Below are positions 1-5,534 of a stretch of 8,590 nt of DNA, in pieces. The notes under the pieces were generated by a model. That model saw nothing but the letters and a program-made list of their open reading frames with translations. It made no database searches and was not told where the DNA came from. How positions within the stretch are numbered: the stretch's first letter is position 1; each line of letters begins with the position of its first letter. Source of the DNA: Thermoplasmatota archaeon. Its GTDB lineage: Archaea > Thermoplasmatota > Thermoplasmata > GCA-020350865 > JAUVCJ01. The stretch is taken from NCBI GenBank assembly GCA_030595765.1, contig JAUVCJ010000092.1, forward strand, positions 1 to 8,590. Reading direction: 5' to 3'. Position numbers and translations under genes: made by a program.

Positions 1-677
1 ACATCGATGCCAGACCGAGCAATGGCCTCTCTGAGCATCATGCCCATTCCACCACAGCATGGAACTTCCATTCTCACCCATCTTACCTCAGTGACTCCGC
101 CTTCTCTGAAGATACCTGCGAGTTTCTCAACATAGCCAGAGGTATCATCGAGCTTGGGGCAGGCCATAATGGTCTTGTAGCCAGTCATGAAATTATCATG
201 GGTGTTGGGATCCACCAGAGGGACACAAGATGAGATAAGGGCCAGCTTGGCTCCCTTGAAATAGGGCGCACTGGGGTTGACAAGCCTGAGTTGGACAGGC
301 CAATTGCTCAGCTGGGAGCTACGAGTGGTATTGGGTGCAGCGATCTTATCTGGCTCAACTGCGGTGTTGGGCAGGGGGTCAAGCTCACGAGCGACATTGG
401 AGGGGCAACCGCATGCTAGAGGTTCAGGCTCAACCATGCTCGCCAGATGCTTCCTAACCTCTTCCTCATCGAATTCAGGAGCCTCGCGCTCAATGATCTT
501 AAGTGCACCAGTGGGGCAATCGCCCATGCATGCTCCAAGGCCATCACAAAGGCTGTCCCGGACAACCGTGGCTTTCCCATCGATAATCTCCAGAGCGCCT
601 TCTGCGCACGAGACTATGCAGTTTCCGCATCCGTTACACAATGCCTCATCTATCTGGATGATCTTTCGTATTGCCAT
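1..677 (-). CDS. Ferredoxin-domain iron-sulfur protein, partner of Hcp (3' end outside window)
   Basis: The visible 225 codons start MAIRKIIQID and contain a bacterial-type ferredoxin domain at residues 10-60. The first cluster motif is complete (C14-x2-C17-x2-C20-x3-C24). The second has only three cysteines (C44, C50, C54 followed by P), with Leu47 where the fourth would be. After a variable linker with a CGCPS motif comes a C-terminal domain with ACPKLDDTSGYVEKLA and MEVPCCGGMGMM, typical of the 4Fe-4S proteins found beside hcp in anaerobic archaea and clostridia. The start is supported by a GAGGTGA Shine-Dalgarno (plus positions 682-688) lying between the hcp stop and this ATG. The gap to hcp is 13 nt, so the two are surely co-transcribed. 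It probably passes electrons to Hcp in the cytoplasm; that role is inferred from context. The reading frame is open at the window edge, and perhaps 30-40 residues are missing by comparison with the family as I recall it. Confidence 0.88.
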   Translation of the reverse strand, partial: MAIRKIIQIDEALCNGCGNCIVSCAEGALEIIDGKATVVRDSLCDGLGACMGDCPTGALKIIEREAPEFDEEEVRKHLASMVEPEPLACGCPSNVARELDPLPNTAVEPDKIAAPNTTRSSQLSNWPVQLRLVNPSAPYFKGAKLALISSCVPLVDPNTHDNFMTGYKTIMACPKLDDTSGYVEKLAGIFREGGVTEVRWVRMEVPCCGGMGMMLREAIARSGID

Positions 678-690
678 GCTCTCACCTCAA

Positions 691-1977
691 TCAAGAAAGA
701 AAGGCAGCCATGTCCTGCTCTGGTGTGGTTATGGGCTGGAGGTTGTATTTATCCTGAAGGACTTTCAGCACATTGGGTGTTATGAATGCCGGTGGGGTTG
801 GGCCGATCCGGATGTTCTTGATCCCAAGGTCAAGTAGTGTCAGAAGGATCGCGACCGCTTTCTGCTCGAACCATGAGAGGTTTAACGAGATTGGAAGGGA
901 ATTCACATCGGTCTCGAATGCTTCAGCCAGTGCGACAGCCACCTGAATTGCTGAATATGCGTTGTTGCACTGCCCCATGTCAAGCAACCTTGGAATACCG
1001 TCGATATCTCCAAAATCAATGTCGTTGAAGCGGTACTTGGCGCAACCCAAGGTCATGATAACGCAATCATCAGGAACAAGTTCTGCAAAGTCGCGATAGT
1101 AATTCCTGCCTGGTTTTGCACCATCACAGCCGCCTACCAGGAAGAAATGCCTGATCTTGCCTGCCTTAACAGCGGCGATTATCTTATCAGCAAGACCCAG
1201 GACTGCCTTGTGATGGAAACCGGTGGTAAGCTGGGGCCTAGTTCTTGCAGGTAGGCTTCCAAGCTCTTTTGCTTTCTCTATCAACACTGAAAAGTCTTTT
1301 GCATCCGGCAGATGTGTGACACCCTCTACTCTGGCGATGCCAGTGGTAAAAAGGCGATCCCTGTAGGAATCCTTGGGAAGGAGAACGCAGTTGGTAGTTG
1401 CCAATATGGCTCCGCCAAATTCCGGGAACTCGGTCTTCTGGAGCTGCCAGGCGCCTCCATAATTACCTTTCAGATGAGAGTATTTTCTGAGTTTGGGGTA
1501 ACCATGAGCTGGAAGCATCTCACCATGAGTGTAGATGTTGATGCCAGTCCCTTCGGTCTGCTTCAGCAACTCCTCCAGGTCTAGCAGGTCGTGGCCTGTT
1601 ATCAGTATTCCAGGGCCTTCAACTGTGCCGCCCTGCACTGGAGTTGGAGTTGGGTCGCCAAAGAACGTTGTATTGGCCCTATCCAGCATTTCCATGGTGC
1701 GCAGGTTCATCCTGCCTGCGCGCAGTACAAGGTCGATATGATCCTGTAGATCAAAATCAGTGTTAGTGAGAGTCTTGAAAAGCGCCTCATGCATAAAGGC
1801 ATCCACTTCCTCGTCCCGCTCCCCTAGAACCCTGGCATGGTAGGCGTATGCCGCAATTCCCTTGAGCCCGAATATCAGGATGTCCTGAAGGCTTGCGATG
1901 TCCTCGTTCTTGCCGCAGACCCCGACTTTCGTGCATCCGGTTCCCTTTGCCGCCTGTTCACATTGATAGCAGAACAT
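691..1977 (-). CDS. hcp: Hybrid cluster protein / hydroxylamine reductase, short class III form
   Basis: This is a 428-residue cytoplasmic iron-sulfur enzyme of the Hcp/prismane family, known to reduce hydroxylamine to ammonia and, in some bacteria, nitric oxide. The N-terminal cubane motif is C3-x2-C6-x8-C15-x5-C21. All expected ligands of the hybrid Fe-S-O cluster can be placed: H129 (ITGHDL), E153 (THGEMLPAHGYP), C197 (TTNCVLLPK), C284 (VGGCDGAKPGR, the persulfide-cysteine position), C312 (LGCAKYRFND), C337 (MGQCNNAYS) and E371 (SWFEQKA, with K373). Class I/II enzymes have about 540-550 residues. Here the first hybrid-cluster ligand comes about 115 residues earlier than in the Desulfovibrio protein, matching class III enzymes that lack one helical bundle; it is not a truncation. 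The start follows a GGAGTGA Shine-Dalgarno (plus 1982-1988). It is the first gene of a two-gene operon with the ferredoxin-like protein and diverges from an Lrp-type regulator. Confidence 0.97.
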   Translation of the reverse strand: MFCYQCEQAAKGTGCTKVGVCGKNEDIASLQDILIFGLKGIAAYAYHARVLGERDEEVDAFMHEALFKTLTNTDFDLQDHIDLVLRAGRMNLRTMEMLDRANTTFFGDPTPTPVQGGTVEGPGILITGHDLLDLEELLKQTEGTGINIYTHGEMLPAHGYPKLRKYSHLKGNYGGAWQLQKTEFPEFGGAILATTNCVLLPKDSYRDRLFTTGIARVEGVTHLPDAKDFSVLIEKAKELGSLPARTRPQLTTGFHHKAVLGLADKIIAAVKAGKIRHFFLVGGCDGAKPGRNYYRDFAELVPDDCVIMTLGCAKYRFNDIDFGDIDGIPRLLDMGQCNNAYSAIQVAVALAEAFETDVNSLPISLNLSWFEQKAVAILLTLLDLGIKNIRIGPTPPAFITPNVLKVLQDKYNLQPITTPEQDMAAFLS

Positions 1978-2013
1978 GATTTCACTCCGTATATGGTATC
2001 GTGGGAACTCGGC

Positions 2014-2024
2014 TATTATATATC
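2014..2024 (-). promoter_or_regulatory. Putative TATA box of the hcp operon
   Basis: Read on the minus strand, GATATATAATA is a good archaeal TATA element. Start of transcription about 26 nt downstream would fall near plus position 1992, giving a leader of roughly 15 nt that just includes the GGAGTGA ribosome binding site. The position is predicted from spacing only. Confidence 0.55.
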
Positions 2025-2034
2025 AATGCTTTGA

Positions 2035-2047
2035 CTATAACATATAG
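2035..2047. promoter_or_regulatory. Palindrome between the divergent hcp and regulator promoters
   Basis: CTATA-ACA-TATAG is a perfect 5-bp inverted repeat with a 3-nt centre. It lies just upstream of the hcp TATA element and about 20 nt upstream of the regulator's TATA element. The size (13 bp) and AT-rich centre resemble sites bound by Lrp/AsnC dimers, so it is a candidate operator for the adjacent regulator. AT-rich palindromes also arise by chance. Confidence 0.35.
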
Positions 2048-2056
2048 ACTAAAAAT

Positions 2057-2072
2057 GCGAAATACTTATATT
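2057..2072 (+). promoter_or_regulatory. Putative BRE and TATA box for the Lrp-type regulator gene
   Basis: GCGAAATAC followed by TTATATT resembles the archaeal arrangement of a purine-rich TFB recognition element followed by TATA. The TATA centre at about 2069 predicts transcription starting near 2095, which would give a leader of about 95 nt before the regulator's start. Confidence 0.5.
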
Positions 2073-2096
2073 CTATCTGCTAATTACCTTTGAATT

Positions 2097-2198
2097 ATGT
2101 CCGCCCATGGTGCTCTATTACTCAAAGTTACCCAAAGAGCAAAAATGCCTAGAGACACGGCAGGGACACAATTCATGGGATTGGAGGGATGGAGTTGA
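2097..2198 (+). other. Possible 33-codon leader ORF overlapping the regulator start
   Basis: An ATG at 2097 opens a 33-codon frame (MSAHGALLLK...MGLEGWS) ending at TGA 2196-2198, inside the first codons of the regulator gene. It has no Shine-Dalgarno, but the predicted transcription start falls within a few nucleotides of the ATG, so leaderless translation is possible. The overlapping stop would allow translational coupling. No similarity to a known peptide was recognised, and it may be a chance ORF. Confidence 0.2.
2183..2188 (+). promoter_or_regulatory. Shine-Dalgarno that questions the regulator's start codon
   Basis: GGAGGG directly abuts the ATG at 2189 with no spacer, which is too close for normal initiation. 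It lies 6 nt before a TTG at 2195. Three other genes in the window (starts 3033, 4287, 4920) have exactly 6 nt between the Shine-Dalgarno and the start. This favours TTG 2195 as the true start, removing two residues. Confidence 0.5.
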
Positions 2199-2758
2199 AT
2201 CTTGATGCTAAGGACAGGTTAATTATTTCTATGTTCTCTAAGGACCCAGACATCTCACAAGAAGAGGTTGGTAGAGCATTGGGGATATCCCAGCCAAGCG
2301 TTGCGGTACGCATCCGTAAGCTCAAAACTATGGGGGCGCTACATACTCAGACAGGCATAAATCCCATCAAAATGGGACTACACATGGCCAAAGTAGACAT
2401 ATCCACCAACGATACGAACGAGCTTCTGGACATGTTCCAGGGTTGCCCGTATTTCATGAACGGCTACATTGTATCAGGCAGGCATAACCTTTGTCTGTTT
2501 TTCCTCAGCGAGAACATATCCACCCTGGAATCCATAATCAACGGCCACATCAGGCCAAATCCCAACGTGAGAGAGGTGGATTTCAACATCATCATCAACT
2601 CTGCCAAGCCTGTGGTCACTCCTGTGGAGCTTACCCCGACAAAGAGCGAACAGCCACCATGTGGTGTTCTTCATGAGTGCGGAGAATGCGAGGCATTTGA
2701 AACAAAAAGATGCATGGGATGCCCGGTGACTGGCCATTATCAGGGCTGGTTCTTTTAG
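2189..2758 (+). CDS. Lrp/AsnC-type transcriptional regulator with C-terminal cysteine cluster
   Basis: A 189-residue DNA-binding protein. Residues 5-55 form the Lrp-type helix-turn-helix (LDAKDRLIISMFSKDP, then ISQEEVGRALGISQPSVAVRIRKLKTMG). Residues 60-140 resemble a diverged ligand-binding/dimer domain with beta-type segments. The tail is unusual for Lrp: C158, C164, C167, C175 and C178, spaced C-x5-C-x2-C-x7-C-x2-C, with H163 and H183 nearby and the ending GCPVTGHYQGWFF. Such a cluster could bind an Fe-S centre or zinc; this is inference. It is divergent from hcp, so control of hcp in response to redox, NO or metal is a reasonable guess, along with autoregulation. The ATG at 2189 is kept as the outer limit; ribosome-site spacing and the family-like N-terminus MNLDAKDR favour TTG 2195. 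A 54-bp tandem repeat begins over the stop codon. Confidence 0.85.
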   Translation: MELNLDAKDRLIISMFSKDPDISQEEVGRALGISQPSVAVRIRKLKTMGALHTQTGINPIKMGLHMAKVDISTNDTNELLDMFQGCPYFMNGYIVSGRHNLCLFFLSENISTLESIINGHIRPNPNVREVDFNIIINSAKPVVTPVELTPTKSEQPPCGVLHECGECEAFETKRCMGCPVTGHYQGWFF

Positions 2759-2907
2759 AGCTGTTTTAGGAACTGTATTAAAATCATTATTATAGGTTAT
2801 TGTCTATTTTAGAGCTGTATTAGAAGCTGTATTAGAATCAATATTAGAGGTTAGAAGCTCTTTTAGGAGTTGAATTATAATCAATATTAGAAGTTATATG
2901 CTCTTTT
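2753..2907 (+). repeat. 54-bp tandem repeat made of 12-bp subrepeats
   Basis: Units begin with TTTTAG at 2753, 2807 and 2861, exactly 54 bp apart; the third unit is only 43 bp, and a fourth TTTT at 2904 ends the array. Each full unit contains three 12-mers. In unit 2 these are AGCTGTATTAGA (2813-2824), the same again (2825-2836), and ATCAATATTAGA (2837-2848). The last is repeated exactly at 2880-2891 in unit 3, which appears to have lost one 12-mer. Unit 1 is the most diverged. The array starts within the regulator's stop codon and is very AT-rich. There are no unique spacers, so it is not CRISPR. Confidence 0.8.
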
Positions 2908-2930
2908 GGGGGGGTGACGAGGAAATAGAC

Positions 2931-2936
2931 TTTTTT
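2931..2936 (+). terminator. T-run, possible terminator of the regulator gene
   Basis: Six consecutive T residues on the coding strand lie downstream of the regulator gene. Archaeal RNA polymerase often terminates at such oligo-T tracts without a hairpin. Further T4 tracts within the repeat array (2753, 2807, 2861, 2904) could also serve. Confidence 0.35.
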
Positions 2937-2946
2937 ACTATACTAT

Positions 2947-2963
2947 AGCTAGCAAAGCTAGCT
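2947..2963. promoter_or_regulatory. Perfect 7-bp inverted repeat upstream of the dehydratase-lyase operon
   Basis: AGCTAGC-AAA-GCTAGCT is a perfect palindrome with a 3-nt centre, located about 20 nt upstream of the TATA element of the next operon. The position suits an operator or activator site. A hairpin terminator is less likely because no T-run follows it. Confidence 0.4.
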
Positions 2964-2984
2964 TAATCCCTAATGCACCGCCCA

Positions 2985-3000
2985 TTTTATATACGCGCGT
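2985..3000 (+). promoter_or_regulatory. Putative TATA promoter of the dehydratase-lyase operon
   Basis: TTTTATATA (2985-2993) is a strong archaeal TATA match. It predicts transcription from about 3013-3016 and a leader of nearly 20 nt that includes the TGGAGG ribosome binding site at 3021-3026. Immediately after TATA is the 8-bp palindrome ACGCGCGT (2993-3000), GC-rich in an AT-rich setting, which could be a repressor contact. Confidence 0.6.
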
Positions 3001-3032
3001 GAGAATGCTCTCGCCGCTCATGGAGGCTTGAT

Positions 3033-4286
3033 ATGGGACAAACAATGATCGAAAAGATAATTGGAGCTCACACTTCTGAAAGCGTACACCCAGGAAAAAC
3101 TGTCTGGATGGAGATAGATGTCCGTTCTGCTAGGGATTTTGGCGGAGCGAACGTGGTCAAGAACTTCCAGACCCACTATCCAGGCGAGATTGTTGATGAT
3201 GTGAAAAAGACATTCTTCACCTTCGATTGCGTGGTTCCAGCCAATACGATCCCCTATGCCAGCAACCAACAGACCTGCAGGGACTTTGCAAAGGATCAGG
3301 GCATAAAACTTTATGATGTGGATGCTGGCATCGGCTCCCACGTGGACATAGAGGAAGGACTAGCACTCCCTGGCGGAGTGATCGTCGGAACTGATAGCCA
3401 TCTGAACATCATGGGAGCAGTAGGCGCTTTCGGCCAGGGCATGGGCGACCAGGACATTGCTTTTGCATTCAAGGCTGGTAAGACCTGGTTCGAGGTTCCT
3501 CCCACAATGAAGGTCACGATCAAGGGCGATCTCCCAGAGAATTGCACTGCCAAAGACCTGACACTGGAAGTCGTCAGGGTACTGGGCTCAAAAGGTGCTC
3601 TTGGACGCGCTGTTGAATTTTATGGGGATGCCATCGATAAATTGAGCCTCCCAGGCCGAATAACCCTGGCAAGCATGGCTACTGAAATGGGAGCCATCAC
3701 CGGACTTCTCCCTCCGAATCAGGAGGTCATCGATTACTGCACCCAGAGGGCTGATGGAAGATCAGTTAGACCATACTACGCCGATGAGGATGCAAACTAC
3801 GTCAAGGAACTTACCATCGATATCAGCGAGCTGACACCAAGGATCGCAAGCCCTCCAAAACCAGATAATGTAAGCCCGGTATCTGACCTAGCGAACCAGA
3901 CCATTGATGGCGTATTCATTGGTTCCTGCACTAATGGTTCCTACAAGGATATCAGCGAAGTTGCTAAATTCGTCAAGGGGAAGAAGGTATTCCCTGGAGT
4001 GATGGCAAAAGTGGTGCCAGCAACAAGGGAGATATATGGCAAGCTCCTGGGTGAAGGGCACATCCAGACACTTTATGATTCTGGATTCATTGTATCAAAC
4101 CCAGGATGTGGAGGGTGTGCCAGCGGCCAGATAGGAATGACAGGAAAGGGAGAGGTCCAGGTCAGCACCAGCAACAGGAACTTTACAGGTAAACAGGGTG
4201 CAGGGGACACATATCTAGCTAGCCCCATGACTGCTGCAGCCAGCGCAATTCTTGGCCGCATCGGCACTGCTTCGGAGGTGGTATAA
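3033..4286 (+). CDS. Aconitase/isopropylmalate-isomerase-family hydro-lyase, large subunit
   Basis: The 417-residue catalytic subunit of a two-subunit [4Fe-4S] hydro-lyase, the size of archaeal LeuC/HacA proteins. The cluster cysteines are C299 (IGSCTNGSYKD), C359 and C362 (NPGCGGCASG). Other active-site blocks are GTDSHLNIMGAVGAFGQG (119-136) and STSNRNFTGKQGAG (378-391). The start ATG is 6 nt after TGGAGG. Family members hydrate and dehydrate 2- or 3-hydroxy acids such as isopropylmalate, homocitrate, citrate, methylmalate or dimethylmalate; the exact substrate cannot be read from this sequence. The motifs differ from textbook LeuC (GCSMC) and aconitase (CGPC), with CGGC instead, and GTDSHLN replaces the more common GTDSHT. 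Lying in one operon with citrate-lyase-type genes suggests it feeds that lyase, for example as a citrate/aconitate or citramalate/mesaconate dehydratase, more than it suggests leucine synthesis. Automatic annotation would probably say 3-isopropylmalate dehydratase large subunit. Confidence 0.92.
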   Translation: MGQTMIEKIIGAHTSESVHPGKTVWMEIDVRSARDFGGANVVKNFQTHYPGEIVDDVKKTFFTFDCVVPANTIPYASNQQTCRDFAKDQGIKLYDVDAGIGSHVDIEEGLALPGGVIVGTDSHLNIMGAVGAFGQGMGDQDIAFAFKAGKTWFEVPPTMKVTIKGDLPENCTAKDLTLEVVRVLGSKGALGRAVEFYGDAIDKLSLPGRITLASMATEMGAITGLLPPNQEVIDYCTQRADGRSVRPYYADEDANYVKELTIDISELTPRIASPPKPDNVSPVSDLANQTIDGVFIGSCTNGSYKDISEVAKFVKGKKVFPGVMAKVVPATREIYGKLLGEGHIQTLYDSGFIVSNPGCGGCASGQIGMTGKGEVQVSTSNRNFTGKQGAGDTYLASPMTAAASAILGRIGTASEVV

Positions 4287-4826
4287 GTGCCAAGTACAAA
4301 GTTCAAGGGTAGAGCATGGGTTATTCTGGACGAACAGGGAGAGATCATAGACGACATCGATACAGACATGATATTCCACAACAGTTACCTTGCAATAACC
4401 GAGATAGAAAAGATGGGCCAGTACACCTTCGACAATCTAGAAGGTTACAAGGACTTTGCTCAGAAGGCAAAACCTGGCGACCTGGTCTTTGTTGGTGCCA
4501 ACTTCGGCTCAGGCTCCTCAAGACAGCAGGCAGTTGGCTGCTTCCGTAGCCTTGGAGTTTCCTGCATAGTCGCCAATTCATATGGCGCGATCTACAAGCG
4601 TAATGCAATAAATTCTGGCTTCCCAATCCTGACCATAAAGGATATCAATTTCACAGACCCGAATGAGCCTGGGATGATAAAGAGCGGCGATGAGCTGGAG
4701 ATAGACCTGGAGAAGGCAACTATCCATCGAGATGGTCTGCAAGTTGGGACACTGGAGCCATTCTCCAAGGTCCAGAAGGACATCTACATGGCTGGAGACA
4801 TTTTTGAGTATGCCAAGGAACTATAG
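4287..4826 (+). CDS. Aconitase/isopropylmalate-isomerase-family hydro-lyase, small subunit
   Basis: The 179-residue swivel-domain partner of the preceding gene. Its GTG start directly follows the TAA of the large subunit, with GGAGGTG 6 nt upstream, so translation is likely coupled. Visible family blocks are DDIDTDMIF (22-30), the specificity loop HNSYLAIT (31-38), GANFGSGSSRQQA (70-82) and NSYGAIYKRNAINSG (97-111). In archaeal homologues the residues after YL in this loop help set substrate choice; the methanogen homoaconitase has an arginine there (YLRT, recalled from published work). Here the loop is YLAI, which fits neither homoaconitase nor a standard isopropylmalate isomerase. The substrate therefore remains open. 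The subunit has normal length and appears intact. Confidence 0.92.
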   Translation: MPSTKFKGRAWVILDEQGEIIDDIDTDMIFHNSYLAITEIEKMGQYTFDNLEGYKDFAQKAKPGDLVFVGANFGSGSSRQQAVGCFRSLGVSCIVANSYGAIYKRNAINSGFPILTIKDINFTDPNEPGMIKSGDELEIDLEKATIHRDGLQVGTLEPFSKVQKDIYMAGDIFEYAKEL

Positions 4827-4867
4827 AACGAATGGTGAAGAACAAGATAGATTGATTGGTAGAAAGA

Positions 4868-4879
4868 TTGATAGATCAA
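4868..4879. repeat. Short palindrome in the gap before the HD-domain gene
   Basis: TTGAT-AG-ATCAA is a perfect 5-bp inverted repeat in the 93-nt gap between the small dehydratase subunit and the HD gene. The octamer AGATTGAT occurs here and again about 18 nt earlier. It could be an RNA hairpin affecting stability or a weak internal site. Nothing else is recognisable in this gap apart from the ribosome binding site at 4908-4913. Confidence 0.25.
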
Positions 4880-4919
4880 CCGAAAAATTCAGTTTAATAG
4901 AAAAATTGGAGGGAAAAAA

Positions 4920-5435
4920 ATGGTAACCATGGAGTATATCAAGGAAACATTTCCAGAAATTGGGTTAATAGAGAACAAAGAGCTGGCTGAAGGGGTAGCA
5001 ACAGCATGGAAGAGGGTCATGGATCAGGGAGGCTGGGAGACCTTGGATGGAATTCCATTCACCCTGCTAATCGATAACCCAGAGGCAACCCTTGTCCAGC
5101 ACACCCGGATGGTCACAAAGATGGCGATCGCTGTTGCCAAAGAGCGCAACGACCTGGACATGGACCTGGTAGTGTCAGGTGGATTGCTTCACGATGTTGG
5201 AAAACTGCTGGAGTATGACAGGGTCGACGGAAAAGTAGTTAAAAGCGAGTTCGGAAAGCTGCTCAGGCACCCTGTATCTGGAGCCGGTCTAGCACTCGAG
5301 CTGGGCTTGCCTGCAAAGCTGGCTCACATCATCGCTGCCCACTCCAAAGAGGGTGAGATGGTAAAGCGTATCCCTGAAGCTATACTCCTGAACCACTGCG
5401 ATTTCATAGATTTCGAGATCGCCAAGACGAAATAA
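4920..5435 (+). CDS. HD-domain protein (putative metal-dependent phosphohydrolase)
   Basis: A 171-residue cytoplasmic protein with a single HD domain. Metal-binding candidates are H61 (VQHTRMV), the HD doublet H91-D92 (GGLLHDVGK), H117 (LLRHPVSGAGLA), H141 (IIAAHS) and H159/D161 (LLNHCDFID). HD proteins with this pattern usually hydrolyse phosphomonoesters or nucleotides, but no substrate can be inferred. The ATG at 4920 follows GGAGGG with a 6-nt spacer; M4 is an alternative start. It sits inside the operon between the dehydratase subunits and the lyase genes, which suggests an accessory or regulatory role in the same pathway, possibly turnover of a nucleotide or CoA-like cofactor. That suggestion is speculation. 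After its TAA the same frame stays open for 33 codons into the next gene. Confidence 0.82.
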   Translation: MVTMEYIKETFPEIGLIENKELAEGVATAWKRVMDQGGWETLDGIPFTLLIDNPEATLVQHTRMVTKMAIAVAKERNDLDMDLVVSGGLLHDVGKLLEYDRVDGKVVKSEFGKLLRHPVSGAGLALELGLPAKLAHIIAAHSKEGEMVKRIPEAILLNHCDFIDFEIAKTK

Positions 5436-5534
5436 GAATACTTAGACCATGCAATAGTATCACAGTTTGCATTAGGAATAAGACCAGAAGAATTTAATAG
5501 AGCTAATGAGAACCTAATCTGCGGAGTTGAGCGA

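Noticed and set aside
277..837. Plus-strand open frame of 186 codons opposite the ferredoxin-like gene and the end of hcp
   Set aside because: Its translation is low-complexity, Ser/Arg-rich and unlike any family. The minus strand holds two clear genes with Shine-Dalgarno sites there.
691..1977. Hcp looks truncated compared with 540-550-residue enzymes
   Set aside because: All cluster ligands and both ends are present; the shorter length matches the known class III form lacking an internal helical bundle.
2753..2907. Repeat array as a CRISPR
   Set aside because: Units are contiguous and degenerate, without unique spacers, and are made of 12-bp subrepeats.
2908..2914. Run of seven G residues after the repeat array as a G-quadruplex or slippage site
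   Set aside because: It is a single G-run with no further G-tracts nearby, so a quadruplex is not supported.
2947..2963. Hairpin AGCTAGC-AAA-GCTAGCT as an intrinsic terminator
   Set aside because: No T-run follows it (the T6 tract precedes it), and it lies next to a promoter, so an operator role is more likely.
3020..3031. Tiny ORF ATG GAG GCT TGA just before the large dehydratase subunit
   Set aside because: It is formed by the Shine-Dalgarno TGGAGG itself and has no ribosome site; it is coincidental.
5433..5435. Recoded stop (for example pyrrolysine or selenocysteine) at the end of the HD gene
   Set aside because: The codon is TAA, not TAG or TGA, and the HD domain is already complete; no recoding signal was seen.
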